Assembly: GCA_019828595.1 (NCBI GenBank)
Contig: JAHQRK010000005.1
Location: 744,001 to 808,000, forward strand
Direction of reading: 5' to 3'
From: Aphanomyces cochlioides
Lineage: Eukaryota; Oomycota; Saprolegniomycetes; Saprolegniales; Verrucalvaceae
DNA length: 64,000 bases
This document shows, one piece after another, positions 42,992 through 52,549 of the stretch (its first letter is position 1; each line of letters begins with the position of its first letter). Both the position numbers and the translations under genes were made by a program. The notes under the pieces were generated by a model. The model saw nothing but the letters and a program-made list of their open reading frames with translations, was not told the DNA's origin and did no database searches.

Positions 42992-43837
42992 CAGAGTTGT
43001 GATACGTTACGTTAAATATCGTAATGTACGGTATTACGTTACGTTATTTCGAATCGTATTACGATACGATATAATTATAACGTACATCATTACGTACGTT
43101 ATTTTTTTACCGTAATACCGTTTTACGTTATAAGGTATATTTACCAATTAATTTAATCATTTTAATGGATTTAAGTGGTAACATGAGGCTAAAATAATGC
43201 TTTTCACCATCTGCAACCCAGTCTCTTAAAGCTAGACGCCTAACTAATCATAGACTAGCTTATATAAAGTGATGCAATAGAGTGTGTAGTATCATGTAAT
43301 CGAGCATTCTGCAATAATCAAGGAAAGGTTATATACTACCCAGTAATTTAAAGCTGCTGATGGAGTTCTTGTCCATAAATGAATGACAGCACATTTCGTC
43401 CTGTACATGTGCAGTACACCCAAACTTCTCCATGGTGTCGAAAGCGCATTGCCCAATATCGCGTGCAGAAAGCAATCCTACCTTCATCACACTTAAGTTG
43501 TCCACTCTGACGCCGTTCATTGTGTAGTTGTATTATAACTACACAGTTGACGAACTCATCATGATCACGTTTGGCATCCAGCAACTCGCCTACATCAACA
43601 TAGATCGCTCAGTCCACACATGGACTTTATCTTGTGAATAGATTTTGGCTCACCATCAATCAATATAATATATAAGAAGGCATTGCGCCTGCGACATTAA
43701 AATAACGTATCCAAACGTAATACGGTATTACGTTACGTTAAATATAACGTATAACGTATATCGGAATACGTTCCGTTATGAGTTTTCCGTACTAAAATAC
43801 GTTATATCATAACGTATCCAAACGCATCACAACTCTG
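42992..43837. mobile_element. hAT-type MITE (846 bp) with perfect 8-bp target duplication
   Basis: The inverted ends CAGAGTTGTGATACGTT and, at the right end read in reverse complement, CAGAGTTGTGATGCGTT differ by one base. They are flanked by an exact 8-bp duplication (gtcattgc), as made by hAT transposases. Next to both ends lie dense TACGTTA/TAACGTA subterminal repeats (42999-43140 and 43700-43830), the usual binding-site pattern. The centre has no transposase; short minus-strand frames around 43330-43584 match nothing known. The right end lies 33 bp from the start codon of the phosphopantetheinyl transferase gene. Confidence 0.92.
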
Positions 43838-43845
43838 GTCATTGC
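43838..43845. repeat. hAT target-site duplication, right
   Basis: gtcattgc, exact copy of 42984-42991. Confidence 0.92.
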
Positions 43846-43870
43846 GGTCCATCTCAAAGTTCACAAGGAG

Positions 43871-44722
43871 ATGACAACGGAGAGCACGGCGGCCACTGGC
43901 ATGAGCTGTCAGTGGTATATTGACGTTGAAGCATGGACACCTCGACAAGGAGAATGGGAGAAAATGCTAGCTCTCCTTCCTCGCGAAGAGAAACAAGAGG
44001 TATTCATTCATTTTTGAAGTCAAATGGTCTGCACACAACCTCTCCTGTCCAGGTGTTGCGCTTTCGATTCACGAAAGATCAGAAGTTTGCGCTGTGTAGT
44101 CGTTTACTCCAGCGCAAAGTTGCAGTCGAGAGCTTCCACGTTCCGTTTGCATCTGTCTCCATCACACGAAACGATCACGTAAGATGGAGCCTCTCATACA
44201 AGCCTGATTTTCCTGTGCAAGGGCAAACCATCGTGGCAAGCGTGTCCACTTCCTACTTGGAACTACAATGTTTCACACCACGGAGGAATCTGTGCGATTG
44301 CTTGTCAACCTGATCGACGCATTGGAATTGACGTTGTCTGTGTCGAACTCCCTCGCGAATCCGTCCGAGACTTCTTTTCGTGTTTTGAACTGCAATTTGG
44401 TCCTCGTGAATGGGTCTACATTAATGAGCCCAGCGATGCATTTGACCAAATCAAACGTTTCTACTTGCTCTGGAGCCTGAAAGAAGCCTATACTAAGGCT
44501 ATTGGTGTTGGCATCGTCATTGATCTCCAACGTCAGCAATTCGAAATCAAGCCTGACCAGTCCATAGCACTGTTCATCGACGATGTTCATGCTGTGCAAT
44601 GGCATTTCAAAATTACGCAGCTTGACACCAAGCATTACGTGGCGATTGCAGCAGAAGGCGAAATGATGGCCGTCGAGTGGAAGCAACTCGACGCAGGCAC
44701 TTTAGATCCACACCAAGAATAA
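43871..44722 (+). CDS. 4'-phosphopantetheinyl transferase (AASDHPPT/Lys5-like)
   Basis: Three exons (43871-43999, 44053-44178, 44222-44722), with introns of 53 and 43 nt, give 251 residues. Signature motifs are all present after splicing: ITRNDHGKPSW (GKP box), YNVSHHGGICAIA (NxSH), RRIGIDVVCVE (GIDV metal-binding) and FYLLWSLKEAYTKAIGVG (WxxKEAxxKxxG). The enzyme moves the phosphopantetheine arm from CoA onto carrier proteins (fatty acid synthase ACP, aminoadipate reductase). The stops met when the unspliced frames are read support the introns. A hAT MITE sits 33 bp upstream of the ATG, so the native promoter is displaced by about 0.85 kb. Confidence 0.93.
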
Positions 44723-44918
44723 GCCAGAGAAATGGAAGAGAAAGTTTTTAGATATGCAAACTGTCCTCGCACCGATCCTTGGCCCGGGCAATAAATATCA
44801 CGGAGTGAAGCCAGTCGAAAGGAGCATGCAACGAAAGCAGAGATATCTACAACACTGGTCATGAGACGACAGAGGCTATGGCAAGATGGACGTACAAGGA
44901 GGAAACAAAGACGGGGAT

Positions 44919-45741
44919 TTAGTACATGGCTTGCGATCGAAAGTTGGGGTTCGACTTGATGTTGTTGATCAGTGTCTTGATCTGCTTGAGATCAGGTTGA
45001 GGCAGATCAGGGTTGACATAGTTTTGCAATAGCCATTGGTAGCATTCGTTCGGGTTGGCGTTCTTGTTGTTGAGCAAGAACATGGTGACCTGACTGCGGT
45101 AAGGATTGGGTTTACGGCCGCGGCGTTCAGTGCCATCGTTTTCACCCGGCGCTCGCTTGACCTTGGGTTGACCTACGCGCGATGAATTAGAATGATGAAC
45201 CTTCCGATCAGCTTACTCAAGTTGGTCAAAACACGGTGGACTTCTTCCTCAGTTGGAAAGGTAGTTTCGTCCAAGACATTGCTCTTGAGCCACATGAGGC
45301 ACTGTTGAGCATCCAAAGCTTGTCCGAGGGCAAAGTAACGGGCGATTTCTTGTCGAAACACTTTCGAGATACCTCGTCGTCCGCGTCGTGGGCCGGATGG
45401 TGAATTCGGGTTCTTTTGCAATCCATGTCCTTTTTCCAAGAGTGAAAAGTCACGTCGACCTAAATAGAGGTACATCAGAGACTACAACGGCACATGCAGG
45501 AAGTACCAGCCGCATAACTATGGGGCGCAACATTGACCGTGTAGCCGCACGACGCCAACGTCGAGTTGAGATTAATGTTGGTAAAACTGCCGCTCAACAA
45601 GGCACGAACACATCGAAATTCAATGCTCTTCTCGGGGAGTTTGACGAGGACCTTGAAAAGATTCTGCACGAGCATTTGTTCGCAGCATCGTGGGCACTTT
45701 CGCTTCTTGCAGCTGCACGCATTCATGACCGCTCCGCTCAT
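44919..45741 (-). CDS. Unrecognised protein with Cys-rich N-terminus and two similar helical repeats
   Basis: Three exons (45507-45741, 45217-45459, 44919-45172) with introns of 47 and 44 nt give 243 residues if ATG 45741 is used; the frame is open to 45837. The start has ACSCKKRKCPRCCEQ, recalling half a CXC/CRC zinc module. The second half holds two related helical blocks: IARYFALGQALDAQQCLMWLKSNVLDETTFPTEEEVHRVLTNL and VTMFLLNNKNANPNECYQWLLQNYVNPDLPQPDLKQIKTLINNI, each after a basic Gly/Arg/Lys linker (GPRRGRRG, TERRGRKPNP). This looks like a DNA-associated protein (inference). No family is recognised. Confidence 0.7.
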
Positions 45742-45837
45742 CTCGCTCCTTGATCTGAATTTGAAGAATGAGCGAGTTGGCGATTCTCTCGTCGTCGATT
45801 GGTCCAATTTTAAAAGTTCAAAAAGTGGGGCGTCCAT

Positions 45838-47466
45838 ACATTATCCAAGTGAATCGAAATTCAAATTTAAAATTCAAATTTGTGCAAGAATAATAATATT
45901 CTCCCATCCATGCAAAAAGTCTATTAAAAATAGATTATATTTTAATTGGATTTTCAAAACCCGACACAAAAAAGCGAAGGCTGGTTTTTCACTTACGTCA
46001 GTGGCCATTTGACTTGGTTTCACTATTCCGAGGCGAAGAGTCAGTTGCGGAAATTTCACCATATTAATATCGCAGCAACGCGATTTTTATCACGCCGCAA
46101 ATCGACCGCGCGTTCCAAAATAATACGATGGCCATGACCATTTAATTATGCGTTCGTCCATTCGTCAACCTCATGGCGGAGCAGCGTGCCACGTCAAGTC
46201 CGTATCAAACGAGACGACGATCGCAGAGAGGGACCAGTGGCACAGTGCTATGGTCGATTTAAACGCCACGATGGACGATGGGGGTGTCGCTATCTCGACG
46301 TTGTCGGAGAAAATGTAGAATCGTGGTCAAGACGGTGGGTGGAGTGCGCCGCCTGCGAAGGTAATTCATGGCTGGAAGTCTTCCATCCTGCTTTTTAGAG
46401 GACTGGTAGAATCTTTGGTCGACGTCAACACAATAGCTTCAGTGCGGGCGATTGCCAGCAAAGACGCCCTTTATTAAGTGCTATCGTGTGATGAATGCTA
46501 TGGTAGACGGTTCGCTCAGAGGCCAGTGGTGGCAACTAACGTGATGTACTTGAAGGCTGGAGTAGATATCATGCTAAGCATGAGCAGAGTTGTCTTGCAC
46601 TATGGATTGACATCTTTAATGACGATAGGGATACCGCTAAGATGATTTTGATCGCCTATCTTCCCTGGTCAACCTGACAAAGAGGCACTCTTGTGGTATG
46701 CGCTTCGTGCCTCCGACTGAGCGAGGGTGTGTAGATCGCAGGACGAATTCCACCTCGCTGTACACACCTTGGCTAAGATGATTGATCTCAAGCTGTTAGT
46801 TGTGCTTTGACGCCATCAAAACCAACCCAAATCGATACCACAATTCATTGTGACCGCAGTGAAGCTTGTACATCATGAAATTTGTTCGATGCACCCATGG
46901 TTTGTTGTGTGTTTGCAGCTTGTCGAAACACTGCAAATATGTGGAAGACTGTGACACTGCTTGTGAAAGAAGATAGAAGGAATTGTAGGAAGGTATGGTG
47001 ACAGGCTTTTGTGGAGATCACAACAGTGCACTCGATGCTCGATTAAATGGTACATCATCCGTCGTCATCTCTCCACCGATGATAAAGTTGCTCCATAGCA
47101 GAGATGTGATCAGGCAGCCTTTTCTTACGTCGAGTTGTCGAGATTTCAATGCGATGCAAATGCAGGCTTGCCAATGAAAGCAAAATCTTTCAGGTCCGGC
47201 AGAGTGGACAAACGTGACGTATGCTTTATGACTAGGAGCCTAAGAATCCTTGGCGAAGTAAATGGTTTGACTTTCGTGTTGGGAAACATTTTCCGCAAGG
47301 ATTCACTCCTGCTCGACGCAGAGACAACAGGGCAGTGTGTTTCCCAAGTCGGTAGTCTGAGAACTTTGTCGCTGGGGCTCGTGCAACGAGATCGAATGTA
47401 CCGACAACATACATAATTGTTAGTACGACTTGGCGTTGAGTGCTATTCCTATTGTACGCCTTATAT
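45838..47466. other. Region without a supported gene
   Basis: Short frames only. Two overlapping ones at 46150-46400 (from ATG 46148 and 46186) have fair composition but no domain. The rest appears decayed. Confidence 0.5.
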
Positions 47467-47866
47467 TCAGTCAAATACCAATTGCCGCTTTCGCCGTCCG
47501 AGTTTGGAGAAGTAAGGCGTCGAAACGTCATCGGTGGGTCTTGTGTTGTTGGCTGCTACTTGCTCTCGTAGTTTCGCTTCGGCTTCCCGCTGCAATTCGC
47601 GTTTCGTTGGTCTCGGTTTCACAACCCGATGTGCTGTAAAGACTAGCTTTCGCTTGATTTCACTCCCAGCACACGAAAAAACAAGCCGGCGCTTGATCGG
47701 CGGCAAGTCAAAGCACGGGTTTGTCTTGTCCCACCACACTTTATCGCATGATGACGACGTGGCTGCAAGTTCTCGTGGGGTTTCTTCGTGCTAGGATAGA
47801 AGAGGCAATTCGGTGTCATTCAAGTCGGCTCAATACTACCTGCATGGACGCTCTGTTGCCTTGCAT
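47467..47866 (-). CDS. Small protein with three RxLxF (cyclin-docking-like) motifs
   Basis: Two exons (47840-47866 and 47467-47790) with a 49-nt intron give 116 residues. After MQGNRASMQ come HEETPRELAATSSSCDKVWWDKT and NPCFDLPP. Three near-identical motifs follow: IKRRLVFSC, IKRKLVFTA and, at the very C-terminus, RKRQLVFD. Between them lies a charged helix (TKRELQREAEAKLREQV). K/R-R-x-L-V-F is the classic cyclin-binding (Cy/RxL) motif of CDK substrates and inhibitors such as p21 and Cdc6. A cell-cycle partner of a CDK-cyclin is therefore likely, but this is inference from motifs. A double TATCCGG/CCGGATA motif lies 81-102 bp upstream. Confidence 0.72.
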
Positions 47867-47945
47867 CAAGTGTAGAGAGTATTGAACGGACCGCTTCCGC
47901 GCGGATTCGCTAAAATGTGTCAATCCATTTCAAAACTTCAAACTT

Positions 47946-47968
47946 CTTTATCCGGAGGCCCGGATAAG
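47946..47968. promoter_or_regulatory. Double TATCCGG/CCGGATA motif upstream of RxLxF gene
   Basis: tttatccggag and cccggataag in inverted order, 80-102 bp before ATG 47866 (minus). Confidence 0.65.
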
Positions 47969-48753
47969 AATTTGTTCAAATTTTAAACGATACGCACTTA
48001 ACGAACTTGAGTGGTAAGATCTTATCGTTTGCATTACGCTGCAATAGGAAAGGCTTGAGCATTGCTAGCAAGCCATACGCATTTTTGACGTTATTAAATG
48101 GATTTCACTTATATCTGATTGTCACTGCTTTCATGTCTTGCCGCTATCGCTGGTACTTACAATTAACCAAGGGAAATCTCCACGGAGGTTGAAATGTTTC
48201 CTGGACAATTTTGATATCTTTGAAGACGATTCATTCCTGTGGAACACTCAACGAATTGTTCAGTATTTGAAAGCAATTGCTTAGGCAATTGATCCTACCC
48301 CCCCCTCGGTTTGATTCTCTGAAAAAGCCGATTCTACTGGTCACAAAGTGATCAGTGGTCATGTTTGAATATTTGCAGCGACAGAATGTCCAAGTGAGTA
48401 TTTAGGTGGCAAGAATGTCTTCAAAGAGTCTACCTAGGCTACTGAAAGGTCAATACTAACTTGGTTTTATCCCTCAGAAATCGTACCTCAGCATACGCAC
48501 TTAAGTGTAAGCAGGTGTTCGAAGCAGGTGATCAAAGTCCACCAAGATCCACCTTCGATAAGGGAAAGGAAAGTTGTTGCTCCACAACTTCATACGCGTG
48601 GAGTACATCCACAGGAAAACTTCATTTACTGTCCAGGCTCAGCACTACGACCAGTAGTGTACAATAAGCAAAATCATCGTCGAAATTCATAAATTGCTCT
48701 CCTCTGATTGGCTCGAATATGAAAGTCAAGTCATTTTGCAATTTGCTGTCATC
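47969..48753. other. Intergenic region
   Basis: No supported gene; contains the 5' flank of sulfotransferase copy 2. Confidence 0.5.
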
Positions 48754-49382
48754 ATGACTATTGAAGTCATCGGCTGTGGCCTCGGCCGCACAGGCACTAC
48801 GTCTCTGAAATTGGCGCTCGAGCAACTCGGCTTACCTACATATCATATGACTGATCTACACAAGAACGAAGACGAAGATAAAGCGAAATGGAAAACCATT
48901 GTCGAGTGCAATGGCGACAACTACGACTGGAATGATATCTTTACTCCATCGAACGGACGTCCACCTTATCGCGCTGTGGTCGATTGGCCAACTACGACAT
49001 ATTACAAATCAATCCTCACCCAATATCCCGATGCAAAGCTCATTCTCATCGTGCGTGATTCACCAGAACAATGGCTTCAATCCGTCAAAGCTACGATTGC
49101 TCAGCCACATGGAGATCCAGCGTCCGACTTAACATAACAGCTCTCAAGGCAAAAATCATCTGAGATCATCCCAGCATGTTTCACGGACAGTTTCCAGACA
49201 ATGGAATCCAAGTTTACAACGAATGGAATGCTCGAGTCCAGGCTGAAATTCCAGCCGACCGATTGCTCATACTCAATGTCAAAGATGGCTGGCGTCCTCT
49301 TTGTGAATTCCTCGGTATTCCAGTCATTGATGGCCCATTTCCCCACGCAAATGATCGCGAATCCTTCCGTGCTCGCCTCTGA
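48754..49382 (+). pseudogene. Sulfotransferase-family gene, copy 2, frameshift and nonsense
   Basis: A close paralogue of 41937-42576 on the opposite strand. MTIEVIGCGLGRTGTTSLKL through YPDAKLILIVRDSPEQWLQSVKA is intact to about 49130. There the frame breaks (GACTTAACATAA). In the frame of the remaining part, a TGA at about 49163 stands where copy 1 has the Trp of IIWNHP. The C-terminal part (MFHGQFPDNGIQVYNEWN...LLILNVKDGWRPLCEFLGIPV) is otherwise well kept up to 49382. The lesions differ from those of copy 1, so the two copies decayed independently after duplication. No TATCCGG motif is present upstream. Confidence 0.82.
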
Positions 49383-49588
49383 ATGACCACCCCATGAGAT
49401 AGTTGCTTGGAGGCGGTTACATTTCCTGTATAAAATTATATTTTATATAGTGTAGATGTGTATCCTGAAAGAATCTATAAATGTAACCTAGAAACAGGAC
49501 AAGACTAAATTTCGCTAGGACTATAAGTTCTAAGAGGATTGAAACTGTTGAGCATATCTTGGTAAACAAACCGTCACTGCTTGGTGCG

Positions 49589-50029
49589 ATGGGAGCCAAC
49601 TGCTGCTGTGGAAAGCGTCAAGCCCAAGTTGGCGACGGAGACCTCAACGCCAAGCTGCTAAAAGACGACCGCACGACGATGGCCTCTGCGGTTGACGTGC
49701 ATGAACCAATTAATCGTAGCAAGTCGTCGTTCCGCTCGCCATCAATCAGCGAAAGCAGTTATGACAAGCGCGCCGAGCAGCCAATTCGTGCTGCGGATAG
49801 CACGCTACAAGAAGAGGACGATGATCCATTTGCATCGCCTCGGCATTTTGTCGACGAGAACGAGCTGTCATTCAAGAGCGGAACGAGCAACGAACATGAT
49901 CGACTCTCGTACAGCTCGTCGACGAGCAGTCTGCGAGACTCCAACTCGTACACAGACACGAGTGCGCGCTTCAAGTACAGCTCCAAGAACTTTGACGAGC
50001 CATCGTCGCAACATGGATGGGATATGTAA
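49589..50029 (+). CDS. Small acylated Ser-rich protein (MGxxCCCG start)
   Basis: A 146-residue single exon. MGANCCCGKRQAQ has Gly2 for myristoylation followed by three Cys for palmitoylation, so it should sit on the inner membrane leaflet. The rest is Ser/Asp-rich and disordered with many possible phosphosites (KSSFRSPSISESSYDKR, SYSSSTSSLRDSNSYTD). It ends KNFDEPSSQHGWDM. Start at 49589 rather than 49559 because of the acylation motif. It is convergent with a second acylated protein gene whose stop lies 58 bp away and whose C-terminus is alike (-WDL). Confidence 0.7.
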   Translation: MGANCCCGKRQAQVGDGDLNAKLLKDDRTTMASAVDVHEPINRSKSSFRSPSISESSYDKRAEQPIRAADSTLQEEDDDPFASPRHFVDENELSFKSGTSNEHDRLSYSSSTSSLRDSNSYTDTSARFKYSSKNFDEPSSQHGWDM

Positions 50030-50087
50030 TGAATGTCGCCACGTAATAACATAAAACATAATCTATTCGTGCTCTTTAAGGTTTGAA

Positions 50088-50294
50088 CTAGAGGTCCCAT
50101 GACGCTTCTGCTGAGAACTGTCCAACATAGCGGGGCGGCGCGTAAGATTGGTCTTCTGACAACATGGCCGCCTTGAGATTATACGAGCTGTACTTCTTCC
50201 AGCTGTCGTCTTCGACTTGCGGTGGTATGGCTCCCATCTGCGTGCTCTCGAGATGTCTTGGGCCACAACTGCAGCAGCTCAGGCTCTGCCCCAT
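50088..50294 (-). CDS. Small acylated protein (MGQSLSCCSCG start)
   Basis: From ATG 50294, 68 residues: MGQSLSCCSCGPRHLES has a myristoylation consensus (Gly2, Ser6) plus three Cys for palmitoylation. A disordered middle follows (VEDDSWKKYSSYNLKAAMLSEDQSYAPP), and it ends QFSAEASWDL. It shares N-terminal logic and a terminal Trp-Asp-hydrophobic with the convergent gene at 49589, though the middle parts cannot be aligned. No family recognised. Confidence 0.6.
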   Translation of the reverse strand: MGQSLSCCSCGPRHLESTQMGAIPPQVEDDSWKKYSSYNLKAAMLSEDQSYAPPRYVGQFSAEASWDL

Positions 50295-50581
50295 TTGCTT
50301 CCTCGGCTGTCTCCTCACAGCTGCAGTTTCAGATCCGTTTTGTCGATGATTTTAAATAGTGTTTTCGTTTATAAATACTGTATGTCAGTAAATCCTATTT
50401 ACTCTGAAAGTGGCAAAATCGACGTCGTGAAAAAATATTGAATGAGATGTTTCCCCTCTAAAGAGACTGACTCCTTCAGCATAGGCCCAAAGTCAATGCA
50501 TATATCATAATCCATGCATTTCCTTGAGGGTGCTTATTGACGTGGTGCTTATAGGTCAAATCCCGAAGATCTCAAACCAGT

Positions 50582-50593
50582 CGTCCGGATAAG
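50582..50593. promoter_or_regulatory. Isolated CCGGATAA motif
   Basis: gtccggataag; another copy, ttatccggac, lies at 50763-50772. About 290 bp from the start of the acylated protein at 50294 and without a closer gene; may mark an unseen gene. Confidence 0.35.
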
Positions 50594-50599
50594 TGTCCC

Positions 50600-51428
50600 A
50601 ACATTGTGGACATTAATCGTTTACCAATCGCCAAATCCACGTTATCGTTTATGTGAATTTGCATCACTGTGCTCGCCTTCGAGGGGATAACGAAGTGGTC
50701 TCTCTGAATTGTACATCGATAGTCTTCCAATGCTACGTGTACTGTATTTATTCAAGAACTTCTTATCCGGACAAACATCCTCACTTTGAATCCACAGCTT
50801 TAACATGACGACTTTCTCGTACACAGCTCTAAAGCCAATTGCAATAACTCTATGTCTTCATTGAAACGATATCTAGTATATCAACATTACGAGAGGGGAA
50901 GCACTTGGCCAATTTTCCCACTCAATGATCTGGAAGTAAGTAACCATGGCTTTTAGACAGTTTCGTCATCGGTTGATGATCTCAGTGTACATTTTCAAGC
51001 TGTGCCTTCTATAGCCCATGACAGAGGTGTTGCACAGCTCGACGAACCACGCCGTGGCCACGCATGTTCCCTTGTTCGCAATAAACTTTCGACTGAATTT
51101 CTCCACCGAGAAGTTTCGATCTTTCATACAGAAAGTGCATCACATATAAAAAGCAAGATATTGTGTAAACAAAATAATTTATTTTTGTCCATTACTCTCC
51201 CAGTTTGTATAGCCAGCAGAAACGTGCTAGAGCTTCAATTCATAGTACATTATAGTACTATTGTACGAAGGGTCGTACAATAATATAATAATATTTTATA
51301 CAAGATAGAAGGTTTAATAAAAAGTTGTATAAAATTTGTACGAATCGTGTACTCCGCCAAGTCGACGTTGACCGGTTCTCCACTTGCATGTCGTCGGCGT
51401 GAGGTGCAAGGAGGACCAACCACGACGC
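50600..51428. other. Intergenic region upstream of CDK gene
   Basis: AT-rich, no gene seen; includes the CDK promoter. Repeated GTAC/TTATA palindromes lie at 51245-51340. Confidence 0.5.
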
Positions 51429-52461
51429 ATGGAGAAATACCGCAAAGTCAACAAGATTGGAGAAGGTACGTATGGCGTAGTATACAAGGCTGTCGATCTC
51501 AGTTCCAATCGCACTGTCGCGCTCAAGAAGATTCGTTTGGAGACGGAAGATGATGGCGTCCCTAGCACGGCGATGCGAGAAATTGCATTGCTCAAAGAAC
51601 TCTCGCATCCAAATGTCGTGCATCTTTTTGACGTTGTCCTCCAGGGAGACAAATTGTACTTAGTACGTCCCAGTGCATTCTCTGAACGCTAACCATGGAC
51701 ACACAGGTGTTTGAATTTCTCGACCACGATCTGAAACACTACATGGATCTGCATGGCTCAACGATGATTCCATTCGTGATCAAGCGATATGTGCACCAAA
51801 TGCTCTTGTTGGATCAGCAATTGTCGTTGCATCTCATGTAAATGATAGAGGCATAGCGTATTGCCACACGAATCGCGTTGTGCATCGAGACCTCAAGCCT
51901 CAGAACCTCCTCCTCGACTTACAAGGCAACATCAAACTTGCCGATTTCGGTCTCGCTCGATCGTTTGGCGTCCCCCTTCGAAACTACACGCACGAAGTCG
52001 TGACATTGTGGTATCGAGCGCCTGAAATTCTCTTGGGTGGGTCGCATTACTCAACGTCGGTGGACGTATGGAGCGTGGGATGTATCTTTGCTGAGATGAT
52101 CAATCGCAAGCCGCTATTCCCAGGCGATTCCGAAATTGACGAGCTCTTTCGCATCTTTCGGACACTCGGAACCCCTGACGACTCCGTCTGGGCTGGCGTG
52201 AGCAGTTTACCTGATTACAAGACTTCATTTCCAAAATGGCAACCCCAGCCATGGATGCACATTGTGCCGTCGCTTGATCCATGCGGAATTGATCTACTCG
52301 CGGTATTGGCTACACCTCCTCCTTGTATCTGACTGACAATTTCGTAGCGTATGCTTGTCTACGATCCCCGAATGCGCATTTCAGCCAAGCAAGCGCTGAG
52401 TCATCCTTGGTTTGATGAACTACAACCTCGTCATCTCCATCATCCTACTTCCTACTACTAA
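51429..52461 (+). CDS. Cyclin-dependent kinase, PSTAIRE type (CDK1/2-like)
   Basis: Four exons (51429-51662, 51707-51807, 51849-52302, 52348-52461) give 300 residues, the CDK1/2 length. The Gly loop is [12 protein letters not shown] (with the inhibitory Thr-Tyr pair). The Lys is in VALKKIRL and the cyclin-binding helix reads [15 protein letters not shown], i.e. PSTAMRE instead of PSTAIRE. The catalytic loop is [14 protein letters not shown], then [28 protein letters not shown] with the T-loop Thr, [12 protein letters not shown], and [18 protein letters not shown]. Intron 2 (51808-51848) starts GTTG. The kinase drives cell-cycle transitions when bound to a cyclin. It is convergent with the GTP cyclohydrolase gene. 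Confidence 0.95.
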
Positions 52462-52549
52462 ACTCATGGGCATCCACTGGCACGATGCACGTTCTCATAT
52501 CTAATAAACAAACGCTAAGGCAATAACAACTTGTTCCTGGCTAAGGTGC

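Noticed and set aside
45388..45753. 121-codon plus-strand frame over the gene at 44919-45741
   Set aside because: The minus-strand model has consistent splice sites and protein continuity; the plus frame has no domain.
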